DNA from: Streptomyces canus
GTDB lineage: Bacteria > Actinomycetota > Actinomycetes > Streptomycetales > Streptomycetaceae
Assembly: GCF_030815415.1 (NCBI RefSeq)
Contig: NZ_JAUSWW010000001.1
Location: 9,610,001 to 9,674,000 of the forward strand
Direction: 5' to 3'
DNA length: 64,000 bases
Shown piece by piece: positions 7,292-14,267 of the stretch. Position 1 is the first letter of the stretch. Each line of letters begins with the position of its first letter. Below the pieces are notes generated by a model. It was not told the origin of the DNA. It ran no database searches and was given only the letters and a program-made list of their open reading frames with translations. A program made the translations under genes and the position numbers.

Positions 7292-8149
7292 CTACTTGAC
7301 GTCGATGAAGTCGCCGGTCGCCTTCGCGGTGCCGGTCGTGGTGGTGCCGGCGAAGGCGAAGCGGTAGTAGCCGTCGGTGCCGGCCTTGGTGGTGGTGCTA
7401 AGGGTGCCGGTGCTGCTGGTCTTGACCGTCTTGAGGGTGGTGTAGGTGCTGCTGCCCTTCTTGCGGAACTGCAACTGCACCGGCTGGGCCGCGTATCCGG
7501 CGTACTTGCCCGTGGTCCAGTTCGCGCGGCTCAGCTTGCCGGTGACCGTGATGGTCTTGCCCTTCTTCACCGGCTCCGGGGAGGCGTTGGCGGTCAGCTT
7601 GGCCGCGCGCTTGATCTTGGTTCTGGTGACGTCGTCGTCGTAACTGGCGTTCGCGTAGAGGTCGTAGGCGCCCAGGAAGAGCTTCCAGGTTCCCGCGGTG
7701 CCGTTGCCGTCCTTGAAGGCGACCGCGGGGTCGATGGTGAAGACCGTCTTGCAGCTGTAGCTGTAGCCGTCCTGGACCGGCGTCTCCGTGCAGGTGGGGT
7801 AGTCGTCCGACTCCAGGCCACCGGTGATGGTGTCCGTGCTCGAACTGTCGGTGCCCTGCCACAGGAACGCCTGGGTGATGGCCACGCCTTCCACGTCGAA
7901 GGCGGTGAACGTGACGGGAACAGCCTTCTTGCCGGTGACGCCGAGAACGATGTCCTTGCCGGCGTTGACGACCCCGTCCGAGAAGGTGGTGCCGCCCAGC
8001 GCGTCCTGCGGCTCGACGCTCGGCGAGGCGAAGGCGAGGAGATCCTTCGCCGCACCGGGACGCTCCGCTGCCTGGGCGGCACTCGGAAGAACGAGCGCCG
8101 AGAGTACGACGGCGCCGGAAAGGACAGTGGCAGCAGCGCGTATGCGCAT
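7292..8149 (-). CDS. secreted DUF5707-like protein, paralogue of 52640-53509
   Basis: A 285-residue protein with a clear Sec signal peptide (MRIRAAATVLSGAVVLSALV, cut near AQA|A at about 29). A strand-rich domain follows, with IVLGVTGKKAVPVTFTAFD and a cysteine pair in YPTCTETP and YSYSCKTVF. The C-terminal Ig-like module reads LTANASPEPVKKGKTITVTG, KLSRANW, LQFRKKGSSTYTTLKTVKTS and ends GDFIDVK. The same C-terminal module occurs in the plus-strand protein at 52640. I associate this architecture with Streptomyces DUF5707 proteins, from memory. The ATG at 8149 follows GGGGAA; the longer open frame upstream is not used. An extracellular or calcium-binding role has been suggested for relatives, but nothing here proves it. 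Confidence 0.85.
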   Translation of the reverse strand: MRIRAAATVLSGAVVLSALVLPSAAQAAERPGAAKDLLAFASPSVEPQDALGGTTFSDGVVNAGKDIVLGVTGKKAVPVTFTAFDVEGVAITQAFLWQGTDSSSTDTITGGLESDDYPTCTETPVQDGYSYSCKTVFTIDPAVAFKDGNGTAGTWKLFLGAYDLYANASYDDDVTRTKIKRAAKLTANASPEPVKKGKTITVTGKLSRANWTTGKYAGYAAQPVQLQFRKKGSSTYTTLKTVKTSSTGTLSTTTKAGTDGYYRFAFAGTTTTGTAKATGDFIDVK

Positions 8150-8174
8150 GTGATTCCCCAAGGTGAGGTCGGGT

Positions 8175-8205
8175 GGCCCTGCCGAACTGTCTGTGTGGCA
8201 GGGCC
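8175..8205. terminator. 9-bp hairpin between lipoprotein and DUF5707-like gene
   Basis: GGCCCTGCC (8175-8183) and GGCAGGGCC (8197-8205) form a perfect 9-bp stem with a 13-nt loop. It lies 54 bp past the lipoprotein stop (8259) and 26 bp ahead of the DUF5707-like start (8149). It may terminate the upstream transcript or be an operator. There is no T-run. Confidence 0.45.
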
Positions 8206-8258
8206 TGTTGATGTGATGGTGAAGAGGTCGGAGCCCGCTGGCTCCCCGCCCGAGAGAC

Positions 8259-9134
8259 TCAGGGCGTGGGAGAACGCAGGACGTCGTCGATGTCGAAGCT
8301 GGTGTCGGGAGTTGGGTAGAGGTCCGTCGGGTAGAGGTCTGTCGGCTGGGACCCCGGTGTGGGGACATCGGCCGGGTCGGCGGTGGGCTTGCCGTCCGGA
8401 CTGCACACCTGCGGTGCCGAGGGCTGGGACAGTTCGTAGTCGGCGACCCGCTTCGACCGGAAGTCCACCGGGGCGCTGTCCCAGCGGCTCTCGTCGCCGC
8501 CGACCTCGATCTCCTCGGGAAGTTCCTTGCTCGTCAGCGGCTTGCCCACGGTGATCGAGAGGAGAGCGCCTACGCAGGGGCTGCGGTCACTCGCGTAGAG
8601 GGACTTGGGCAGGGCGATCTTCCGCTCGCTGCTCCCGTCCGTACGGAGTTCGACGCGCTTCACCCGGCGGATGTCGAAGTAGTAGACGGGTTTCGTTCCG
8701 TCCGAGAGACGTTCCCCGCGGGCGCCGTCCGCGACGCCGTACACGAGCTTCCAGAACTCGAACTGCACGGTGATCTCACGGCAGAGCGGGCCGTCGTACC
8801 CCGGCAGGCTGGCCACCTTCACCTTCTCGTCCTCGTAGTTCTCCTTGGGCGTGTCGACGACGAGCCGAGCCCAGTCCCTGGATTCCTGGGCCGTCCACCC
8901 CTTGTTGTCGTGGCAGCCGGACGCCCCGGTCGGATACGGGGGAGTGAGGGACGGGGTCGGCGAAGGGCTCGGCGACCCGGACACCACCGTCGCGCTCTCG
9001 GACGGATCCCCGGAAAGAGACGTGCCCTGGGTGCCGGAACAACCCCCGGTGAACAGGACGGCCACAGCGAGGGCCGCGACGACAGGCACGACGGAGTCTC
9101 TCCGCTCGGAAATGCGCCTCGGGATGTACCTCAC
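8259..9134 (-). CDS. putative secreted lipoprotein
   Basis: A 291-residue protein starting at GTG 9134. This GTG overlaps the TGA of the upstream small membrane protein gene (GTGA), so translation is coupled. The N-terminus is RYIPRRISERR, a hydrophobic stretch VVPVVAALAVAVLFTGGCSG with a lipobox-like Cys, and then a Ser/Pro/Thr-rich linker (SPSPSPTPSLTPP). The mature part is hydrophilic with three further cysteines and a tandem LYPTDLYPT near the end. The lipobox has Thr rather than Leu/Val at -3, so lipidation is probable but not certain. No functional domain is recognised. Confidence 0.75.
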   Translation of the reverse strand: MRYIPRRISERRDSVVPVVAALAVAVLFTGGCSGTQGTSLSGDPSESATVVSGSPSPSPTPSLTPPYPTGASGCHDNKGWTAQESRDWARLVVDTPKENYEDEKVKVASLPGYDGPLCREITVQFEFWKLVYGVADGARGERLSDGTKPVYYFDIRRVKRVELRTDGSSERKIALPKSLYASDRSPCVGALLSITVGKPLTSKELPEEIEVGGDESRWDSAPVDFRSKRVADYELSQPSAPQVCSPDGKPTADPADVPTPGSQPTDLYPTDLYPTPDTSFDIDDVLRSPTP

Positions 9135-9370
9135 CGGTCGAACCAGTTCCGGGCTTCCGCGGAGCTGAAGCCCCGCAGCAGGGCGAGGGCGAGGACGAGG
9201 ACGACGCCCGCGAGGACCGGGGCGCCGCCCTGACCCTGATCCGCCGCGTTGCTCACCACGGCCAGCAACAAGGCGCCCACCGTCAGGTTCAGCACGGCGT
9301 TGACCCGTACCCCCACCACCGTCAGCTGGACGTTCCTCGGCATCGGCGCCTTCACGCTCGGTGTCGTCAT
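9131..9370 (-). CDS. small two-helix membrane protein
   Basis: A 79-residue protein with two hydrophobic segments (about 25-42 VNAVLNLTVGALLLAVVS and 50-67) separated by the short hydrophilic loop NAADQGQGGAP. The C-terminus GFSSAEARNWFDR is charged. The stop overlaps the GTG of the lipoprotein gene (GTGA). The two form a translationally coupled pair and may form a membrane complex. A CCTGACATCTGT motif lies just upstream at 9388-9399. The family is not recognised. Confidence 0.7.
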   Translation of the reverse strand: MTTPSVKAPMPRNVQLTVVGVRVNAVLNLTVGALLLAVVSNAADQGQGGAPVLAGVVLVLALALLRGFSSAEARNWFDR

Positions 9371-9387
9371 AAGCGCAAGGAAACGGC

Positions 9388-9399
9388 ACAGATGTCAGG
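9388..9399 (-). promoter_or_regulatory. CCTGACATCTGT motif
   Basis: Read on the minus strand, these twelve bases match the left 12 bases of the palindrome at 44914-44929 exactly. They resemble the palindrome at 61797-61812. Here the right arm (TCAGG) is degenerate. The site is 18-29 bp upstream of the ATG at 9370, in the promoter or early leader of the small-membrane-protein/lipoprotein pair. Confidence 0.35.
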
Positions 9400-9415
9400 G
9401 ACACATCGGTAGGAG

Positions 9416-9433
9416 TACGTAATCCGTTACGTA
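9416..9433. promoter_or_regulatory. TACGTAA-N4-TTACGTA palindrome
   Basis: A perfect 7-bp inverted repeat with a TCCG spacer, in the divergent region between the minus-strand membrane gene (start 9370) and the plus-strand SDR (start 9629). Its size and symmetry suit a TetR- or GntR-type dimer. No matching regulator is next to it. The nearest TetR gene (11756) has a different repeat at its own promoter. Confidence 0.5.
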
Positions 9434-9518
9434 TGTGCCACCGCTGCCTGTGCGCCGCGTTCTCAGGGGGACGTCACGAGGACGGGGCCGGGCGGCTATG
9501 GCCTCTGTTGGCTCAGCA

Positions 9519-9558
9519 AGAGACTGCCGATCCATGGATAAACCGTCCTCTCCCGCCC
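9519..9558 (+). promoter_or_regulatory. shared MmyB-module element, SDR copy
   Basis: AGAGACTGCCG followed directly by the palindrome ATCCATGGAT (9519-9539) is repeated exactly, in the opposite orientation, at 10686-10706 upstream of the XRE gene. In both copies an 8-bp variable spacer leads to CTCTCCCGCCC. The SDR start (9629) is about 90 bp downstream of the core. The most economical reading is a binding site for the adjacent MmyB-type regulator in both promoters. Confidence 0.65.
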
Positions 9559-9628
9559 CCGCACGGACGCTTCTACGGTCGAAGCCGCGGGCGCTCAACG
9601 GCCCGCCGTACCGAAGGAGCAGGACCCC

Positions 9629-10378
9629 ATGAAGATGACCGGCAACACGATCCTGATCACTGGCGGAACCTCGGGCATCGGCCTCGGGCTGGCCCTGCGG
9701 CTGCACGAGGCCGGCAACAAGGTGATCGTCGCCGGACGGCGCAAGGAACTCCTGGACGAGATCACGGCCGAGCACCCGGGCGTCGACGCCCTCGTCCTGG
9801 ATGTCGCCGACCCCGACTCGATCGCCCGGGCCCGTGAGACCGTGGCAGCGAGCCACCCGGGGCTGAACGTCCTGGTCAACAATGCCGGCATCATGCTGCG
9901 GGAGGACCTCCTCGACCCGGCCGGGCTCGCGGTCGCCGAGGACCACGTGACGGTCAATCTGCTCGGCGCGATCCGGATGACGTACGCCTTCCTGCCGCTG
10001 CTGGTGGGTAAGGACGACGCGGTCGTCGTGAATGTCACCTCGGCGCTGGCGTTCGTGCCGTACCAGAGCACGCCGACCTACAGCGCGACGAAGGCCGCGC
10101 TGCACTCGTTCTCCGAGAGCCTGCGCATCCAGCTCGCCGGTGCCGAGGCCGGCGTCCAGGTGATCGAGGTGGTCCCGCCGGGCGTGCGCACAACCCTGCT
10201 GGGCCAGCAGGACAGCGACCAGTCCATGCCGTTGGACGACTTCCTCACCGAGACCCTCGACCTGCTGCGCGAGAAGCCGGATTCGAAGGAGCTGGTCGTC
10301 GAGCGCGCCGGGTTCATTCGCGACGCGGTGGCCAACGGCTCCTACGACGACGTCCTCGCCATGATCAGCGGCAGCTGA
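9629..10378 (+). CDS. short-chain dehydrogenase/reductase
   Basis: A 249-residue classical SDR. The cofactor motif is TGGTSGIGLGLAL (about 10-22). NVLVNNAGIMLRED follows, and the catalytic set is Ser in VTSALAFVPY plus Tyr/Lys in PTYSATKAALHSFSES. An Arg after TGG (GRRKELLDE at the end of strand 2) suggests NADP(H). It resembles DltE-type SDRs that are commonly paired with MmyB/XRE regulators in actinomycetes. The paired regulator here is 360 bp downstream (10741). GAAGGAGCAGGACCCC precedes the ATG. The substrate, probably a small carbonyl or quinone compound, is inferred only from the family. Confidence 0.92.
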   Translation: MKMTGNTILITGGTSGIGLGLALRLHEAGNKVIVAGRRKELLDEITAEHPGVDALVLDVADPDSIARARETVAASHPGLNVLVNNAGIMLREDLLDPAGLAVAEDHVTVNLLGAIRMTYAFLPLLVGKDDAVVVNVTSALAFVPYQSTPTYSATKAALHSFSESLRIQLAGAEAGVQVIEVVPPGVRTTLLGQQDSDQSMPLDDFLTETLDLLREKPDSKELVVERAGFIRDAVANGSYDDVLAMISGS

Positions 10379-10740
10379 CCGTTCTGTGGTGACCGCGGCT
10401 CGGCGTGGTCCTCACCGAAGGCAAGCGTCTTTCCGCTTCGCCCCGGTCCTCGCACTGGAGGCGACCGGCTCGGTCCCGAGTGACGAGAGACGCGAGCGCC
10501 CGGACGACAGGGCGAACACCGTCGCGTCGGCCGGGTCGGGCGACGAGGCCCGTTGGACATCGTCGACGGGGAGCCCCGCCGCATGCCGTCCTCCCAGCGG
10601 CCGAGTGGTCATCGGGTCGCCTGCTTGCGAGCGCCCTCGGTGTCGGCCCCATGAGCAGCCTCACGCGGGCGGGAGAGCAGCGCTCATCCATGGATCGGCA
10701 GTCTCTGGATAGCCGGAGAGGATGAGGTGAGGATGGGGGG
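10379..10740. other. intergenic region between SDR and MmyB regulator
   Basis: No convincing gene in 362 bp. Open frames exist on both strands because of the GC content, but none has family-like sequence or a ribosome-binding site. The only clear structure is the regulatory element at 10675-10706. Confidence 0.5.
10675..10706 (-). promoter_or_regulatory. shared MmyB-module element, regulator copy
   Basis: This is the reverse complement of the element at 9519-9558. GCGGGAGAG is followed by an 8-bp spacer and then by ATCCATGGAT and CGGCAGTCTCT (10686-10706). The 21-bp core is identical to the SDR copy, and the spacing to the CTCTCCCGC arm is conserved. It ends 35 bp before the regulator's ATG at 10741, a position suited to autoregulation. 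Confidence 0.65.
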
Positions 10741-11580
10741 ATGGACAAGAAGGAACTGGCGGCATTCCTGCGCCACCGGCGTGAGGCCCTGCGGCCCCGA
10801 GACGTCGGTCTGGTCGAGGGACCCCGCAGGCGCACACAGGGGCTGCGCCGCGAGGAGGTCGCGCAGCTCGCCGGCATGTCCACCGACTACTACGCCCGGC
10901 TGGAACAGCAGCGTGCCCCGCAGCCCTCCGTCCAGATCACCGCGGCCCTCGCCCGGGCACTACGGCTGTCTCTGGATGAGCGCGACCATCTCTTCGTCCT
11001 CATCGGACACAACGCCCCGGCCCGCTTCCACCGCTCCGAACATGTCAACCCGCCGCTGCTACGGGTCCTGGACCGCCTGGACGATTCCCCGGCCATGGTG
11101 CAGACCGACCTGCTCGACACCCTCGCGATGAACCCTTTGGCCGTCGCGCTGCTCGGCGACCAGACCCGCCACCCCGGTCTGGCCAGCAGTGGCTACTACC
11201 GCTGGTTCATGGACCCGGCCGACCGTCTGATGGTTCCCGAGGAGAACCGCGAACGCCACGGCCGCGCCCAGGCGGCACGCCTGCGGGCCGCGCTGACATC
11301 TGGCAGCGATACCCCCCGAGCCGCCCGGATCCTCGCCGAACTCCAGGAACACAGCCCCGAGTTCGTCCGCATGTGGGAACTTCAAGAAGTCGCGCAACGC
11401 TACGAAGACTGCAAGACCATCCTCCATCCCGAACTCGGCCGCATCGATGTCGACGCCCAGCTCCTGTTCACCGAGAACCGCGCCCAGACCCTGGTGGTGC
11501 TGACCACTCGCCCCGGCACGGAGAGCCACAGCAAACTCGAACTGCTCTCCGTCATCGGAGACCAGCAGCTCACCCCCTGA
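10741..11580 (+). CDS. MmyB-like XRE transcriptional regulator
   Basis: A 279-residue regulator. The N-terminal helix-turn-helix contains GLRREEVAQLAGMSTDYYAR and LEQQRAPQPS (about 35-65). The C-terminal ligand-binding domain has the MmyB signature NPLAVALLGD...HPGLASSGYYRWF and ends in HPELGRIDVDAQLLFTE. In Streptomyces this class usually controls a neighbouring SDR or other oxidoreductase. The MmyB domain of some members binds fatty acid in a PAS-like pocket. The operator candidate is the 21-bp element repeated at 9519 and 10686. The start ATG follows GAGGTGAGGATGGGGGG. Confidence 0.92.
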   Translation: MDKKELAAFLRHRREALRPRDVGLVEGPRRRTQGLRREEVAQLAGMSTDYYARLEQQRAPQPSVQITAALARALRLSLDERDHLFVLIGHNAPARFHRSEHVNPPLLRVLDRLDDSPAMVQTDLLDTLAMNPLAVALLGDQTRHPGLASSGYYRWFMDPADRLMVPEENRERHGRAQAARLRAALTSGSDTPRAARILAELQEHSPEFVRMWELQEVAQRYEDCKTILHPELGRIDVDAQLLFTENRAQTLVVLTTRPGTESHSKLELLSVIGDQQLTP

Positions 11581-11670
11581 CGTCCTGCTGGGGACGGGTT
11601 CGCACGTACGCGGCCATGTCATCGTCGACGCCGCGGGGCTGTATCAAAGTGATCGGCCGCCGGTTTGACC

Positions 11671-11717
11671 GGATGCCGCCTCCGTTTTACTGTTGAGTGC
11701 ATACGGAGGCAGCATCC
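11671..11717. promoter_or_regulatory. 15-bp inverted repeat upstream of tetR
   Basis: GGATGCCGCCTCCGT (11671-11685) and ACGGAGGCAGCATCC (11703-11717) match as an inverted repeat at 14 of 15 positions, with a 17-bp spacer rich in A/T (TTTACTGTTGAGTGC). The TetR start is 39 bp further on. The spacer resembles a core promoter region, so a repressor bound here would block the gene. The likely ligand-sensing regulator is the TetR at 11756. Confidence 0.7.
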
Positions 11718-11755
11718 ACTTTGCTGCGGTCACCAGATCACAGGCAGGAGGGCGT

Positions 11756-12349
11756 ATGAGCGCCGACGAACAGCGAGGACGCAAGCCCCGCGCGGACGTC
11801 CAGCGCAACCGCGCGGCCCTCCTGGAGACCGCGCAGCGTCACTTCCTGCAGCACGGGGTCGGGACCTCCCTGGAAGCGGTGGCCAAGGAGGCGGGCGTCG
11901 GGCCCGGCACCCTGTACCGGCACTTCCCCACCCGGGAAGCGCTGCTGGCGGCCGTACTGCAGACACGCTCCGAGGAACTGGTCGCCCGCCAGGCGGACAT
12001 CGACCAGCTCGGCGACCCGGCCGAGGCGCTGGAGCAGTGGCTGCGGGCGATGGAGGAGTACTTCAGCGCCTTCAGCGGGCTGCCGGACCCGCTCATGGCC
12101 GCGGCCCGGGCGCAGGAGCCGGACAACCCGCTCACCATTCCCTGCCACATCCTCATCTCGGCCACCGATCAGTACGTGCGGACCGCGCAGCTCGCGGGGC
12201 GCGTGCGCGCCTCGGTGCGCGGACAGGACCTGTTCCTCGCCGCCTGCTCCGTCGCCTGGATCAAGGGCACCGGCACCGAGGAGGAGTCGCTCGACCGGCT
12301 CCGCACCCTCATCGCAAGCGGCTACTGCGAGCAAGGCGCCCAGGCGTAA
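11756..12349 (+). CDS. TetR-family transcriptional regulator
   Basis: A 197-residue regulator. The N-terminal helix-turn-helix reads LLETAQRHFLQHGVGTSLEA, VAKEAGVGPGTLYRHFPTRE (about 23-62). It is followed by an all-helical ligand domain. The start ATG 11756 follows GCAGGAGGGCGT; an earlier in-frame ATG at 11693 lies inside the inverted repeat and is rejected. It precedes the F420-reductase-like gene by 106 bp on the same strand and probably regulates it as well as itself. The ligand is unknown. Confidence 0.92.
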   Translation: MSADEQRGRKPRADVQRNRAALLETAQRHFLQHGVGTSLEAVAKEAGVGPGTLYRHFPTREALLAAVLQTRSEELVARQADIDQLGDPAEALEQWLRAMEEYFSAFSGLPDPLMAAARAQEPDNPLTIPCHILISATDQYVRTAQLAGRVRASVRGQDLFLAACSVAWIKGTGTEEESLDRLRTLIASGYCEQGAQA

Positions 12350-12455
12350 ACCGCCGGGCCCTCCGCCCCGACCCCCGCCACGCCAGGCGGCAACGCCCCA
12401 CGGCCATCACGTCGCGCTGCCCTCAGGGGCGGCACAACCTCGCAAGGAACAAATC

Positions 12456-13193
12456 ATGAAAATTACTGTCATAGGCGCCGGTGCCATCGGCGGGAACCTC
12501 GCCGCCAAGCTCAGCACGGCCGGGCACGACGTCCAGGTGGCCGACGCCCGCGGCCCCGAGGCCGTCCGGGCGGAGGTGCTGCAGTCCGGGGCCCGCGCGG
12601 TGGACCTCGCCGACGCCGTCCAGGGCCGGGACGTCATCATCCTGTCGATCCCCTTCGGAGTGGCGGGCCAGCTGGCCGACGTGTTCGCGTCGGTGCCCGA
12701 CGAGACGGTGGTCATCGACACCGCGAACTACTACCCCGGCATGCTCAGCGAGCCGATCGAGGCGGTGGACCACGGCCAGGTGGAGAGCTTGTACACCGCC
12801 GAGCTGCTCGGCCGCCCGGTGGTCAAGGCGTGGAACGCCGCCCTGGCCGAGACTCAGCGGACCAAGGGCGTCCCGGCCGGAACGCCCGGCCGCCTCGCCA
12901 TCCCCGTCGCCGGCGACAGCGAGGAGGCGAGGAAGGTGGCCATGAGCCTGGTCGACGACACCGGCTTCGACCCCTACGACGCCGGCCCCCTGGCCGACTC
13001 CTGGCGCCAGCAGCCCAACAGCCCCGCCTACTGCACCGAACTCACCCTCGCCCAACTGCCGGCAGCCCTGGCCGCAGCCGACCGCGCCAAGGACACGCGC
13101 GTCCGCGACAGCCTCCCGCAACGCTTCGCCGCCCTCGGCGCCCACCCCACCGTCGACGACGTCGTCGAGATGAACCGCGCCGCCCACCGCTGA
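12456..13193 (+). CDS. NADPH:F420 reductase-like oxidoreductase
   Basis: A 245-residue Rossmann protein. It begins MKITVIGAGAIGGNLAAKLS with the dinucleotide motif GAGAIGGNLA. A conserved strand VIILSIPFGVAGQLADVF and VVIDTANYYPG follow. The C-terminal part has the VVKAWNAALAETQ and PVAGDSEEARK segments seen in NADPH-dependent F420 reductases and their NADP-binding relatives. It might transfer hydride between NADPH and F420, or act on another substrate. The adjacent nitroreductase (13453) and LLM monooxygenase (14268) are both flavin/F420-type enzymes, which fits a reduced-cofactor supply role, by inference. AAGGAACAAATC precedes the ATG. Confidence 0.85.
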   Translation: MKITVIGAGAIGGNLAAKLSTAGHDVQVADARGPEAVRAEVLQSGARAVDLADAVQGRDVIILSIPFGVAGQLADVFASVPDETVVIDTANYYPGMLSEPIEAVDHGQVESLYTAELLGRPVVKAWNAALAETQRTKGVPAGTPGRLAIPVAGDSEEARKVAMSLVDDTGFDPYDAGPLADSWRQQPNSPAYCTELTLAQLPAALAAADRAKDTRVRDSLPQRFAALGAHPTVDDVVEMNRAAHR

Positions 13194-13452
13194 ACCACCC
13201 GACGCCGCTCTCGCGCACGCAACGAACGAGAGCGGCCCCACAAAACGAACACGAAGAGCGCATAGCCCCCGCGCTGCAGCCTGCTGCCCGCAGTCTCGGC
13301 ACGCCGCTGCCCGCGAGCATCCGCATGCCGGCCGGCGCCCCCAGGGCGCGCTGCAGCCGGCCCCCGTACGGCCTGCCCCGCGCATGGCCCGCCGTACGGC
13401 ACTGCGCCGTGGCCGCCGTGGCGATGACTGCGCGCCATGGAGAGGAACCGCC

Positions 13453-14154
13453 GTGCCCGGCACCACATCACCCTTCACCGACATCGCACGCTCCCGACGC
13501 TCCCCCCGAAGGTTCCTGCCCACCGCCCTGTCCTCTTCGGATATCCGCGGCGTGCTGGAAGACGCACAGACCGCCCCCTCGAACAGCAACACCCAGCCGT
13601 GGACCGTGCACGTCGTCTCGGGTGCGGCGCGCGACGCCCTGGCCGAAGACCTGCTCCGGGCCGCGGAGGAGGGGCGGACCTCGCAGGATTTCACCGATGG
13701 CTACGGTGAGGAGGGCATCTATGTCGAGCGGTCGCGGGCCCTGGGCGCGAGTGTCTACCGGGCCCGGGGTGTCGAGCGCTCGGACCAGGGCGGCAGGAGG
13801 GCGGCGGTCCGCGAGAACCTGGAGTTCTACGGTGCTCCCCATGCCGCCTTCCTGTTCATGCCGGCCCTCGGCGACGGGGTACGAACGGCCGGCGACATCG
13901 GCATGTACGCGCAGAACGTCTTGCTCTCGCTGGCGGCCCGGGGTCTGGCCGGCATCCCGCAGACCATCCTCGGCGTCTACGCCGACACCGTCCGCGAGTT
14001 CCTGGGTGTCCCCGCGGAGCTCAAGCTGCTGTTCGGCATCTCCTTCGGCATGGCTGACCCGGCGGCGCCGGTGAACACACTTCGCACAGAGCGGGTTCCA
14101 CTGCAGCGGAGCGTGGTCCTGCATGACACTCCGGGAGTCCTCGACAGGCCGTAG
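13453..14154 (+). CDS. nitroreductase family flavoprotein
   Basis: A 233-residue FMN-dependent nitroreductase. It has SRRSPRRFLPTALSSSDIRG near the N-terminus, then EDAQTAPSNSNTQPWTVHVV (the classic SPS..N.QPW FMN loop) and, near the end, DIGMYAQNVLLSLAARGLAG plus FGISFGMADPAAPVN. The start is GTG 13453, 8 bp after GGAGAGGA. The longer frame from 13384 lacks a ribosome-binding site. Such enzymes reduce nitroaromatics or quinones with NAD(P)H. It is followed by a hairpin-rich leader and a frameshifted LLM monooxygenase, which may have formed one catabolic set with it. Confidence 0.9.
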   Translation: MPGTTSPFTDIARSRRSPRRFLPTALSSSDIRGVLEDAQTAPSNSNTQPWTVHVVSGAARDALAEDLLRAAEEGRTSQDFTDGYGEEGIYVERSRALGASVYRARGVERSDQGGRRAAVRENLEFYGAPHAAFLFMPALGDGVRTAGDIGMYAQNVLLSLAARGLAGIPQTILGVYADTVREFLGVPAELKLLFGISFGMADPAAPVNTLRTERVPLQRSVVLHDTPGVLDRP

Positions 14155-14184
14155 GTCCTGCGCCCGCACTGCTTTTGGCAATTC

Positions 14185-14242
14185 GGAGGATGCGAAACCT
14201 CCGCATTCTCGAAATAGGCGAACGGAGACGTTCTCCGTTTTT
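14185..14242 (+). promoter_or_regulatory. structured leader with terminator-like hairpin
   Basis: AACGGAGA-CGT-TCTCCGTT (14221-14239) forms a perfect 8-bp stem followed by a T-run: an intrinsic terminator by sequence, with its end 26 bp before the GTG of the LLM gene. Just upstream, CGGAGG...CCTCCG and ATGCG...CGCAT (14185-14210) can form two mutually exclusive stems. This could be the nitroreductase terminator or an attenuator for the LLM gene. No known riboswitch consensus was recognised. Confidence 0.5.
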
Positions 14243-14267
14243 CATCGCCTGGTCTGGAGAAGTAATC

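Noticed and set aside
10365..10883. 172-codon minus-strand frame across the SDR/MmyB intergenic region
   Set aside because: Overlaps the start of the XRE gene antisense, Arg/Ser-rich, and contains the regulatory element.
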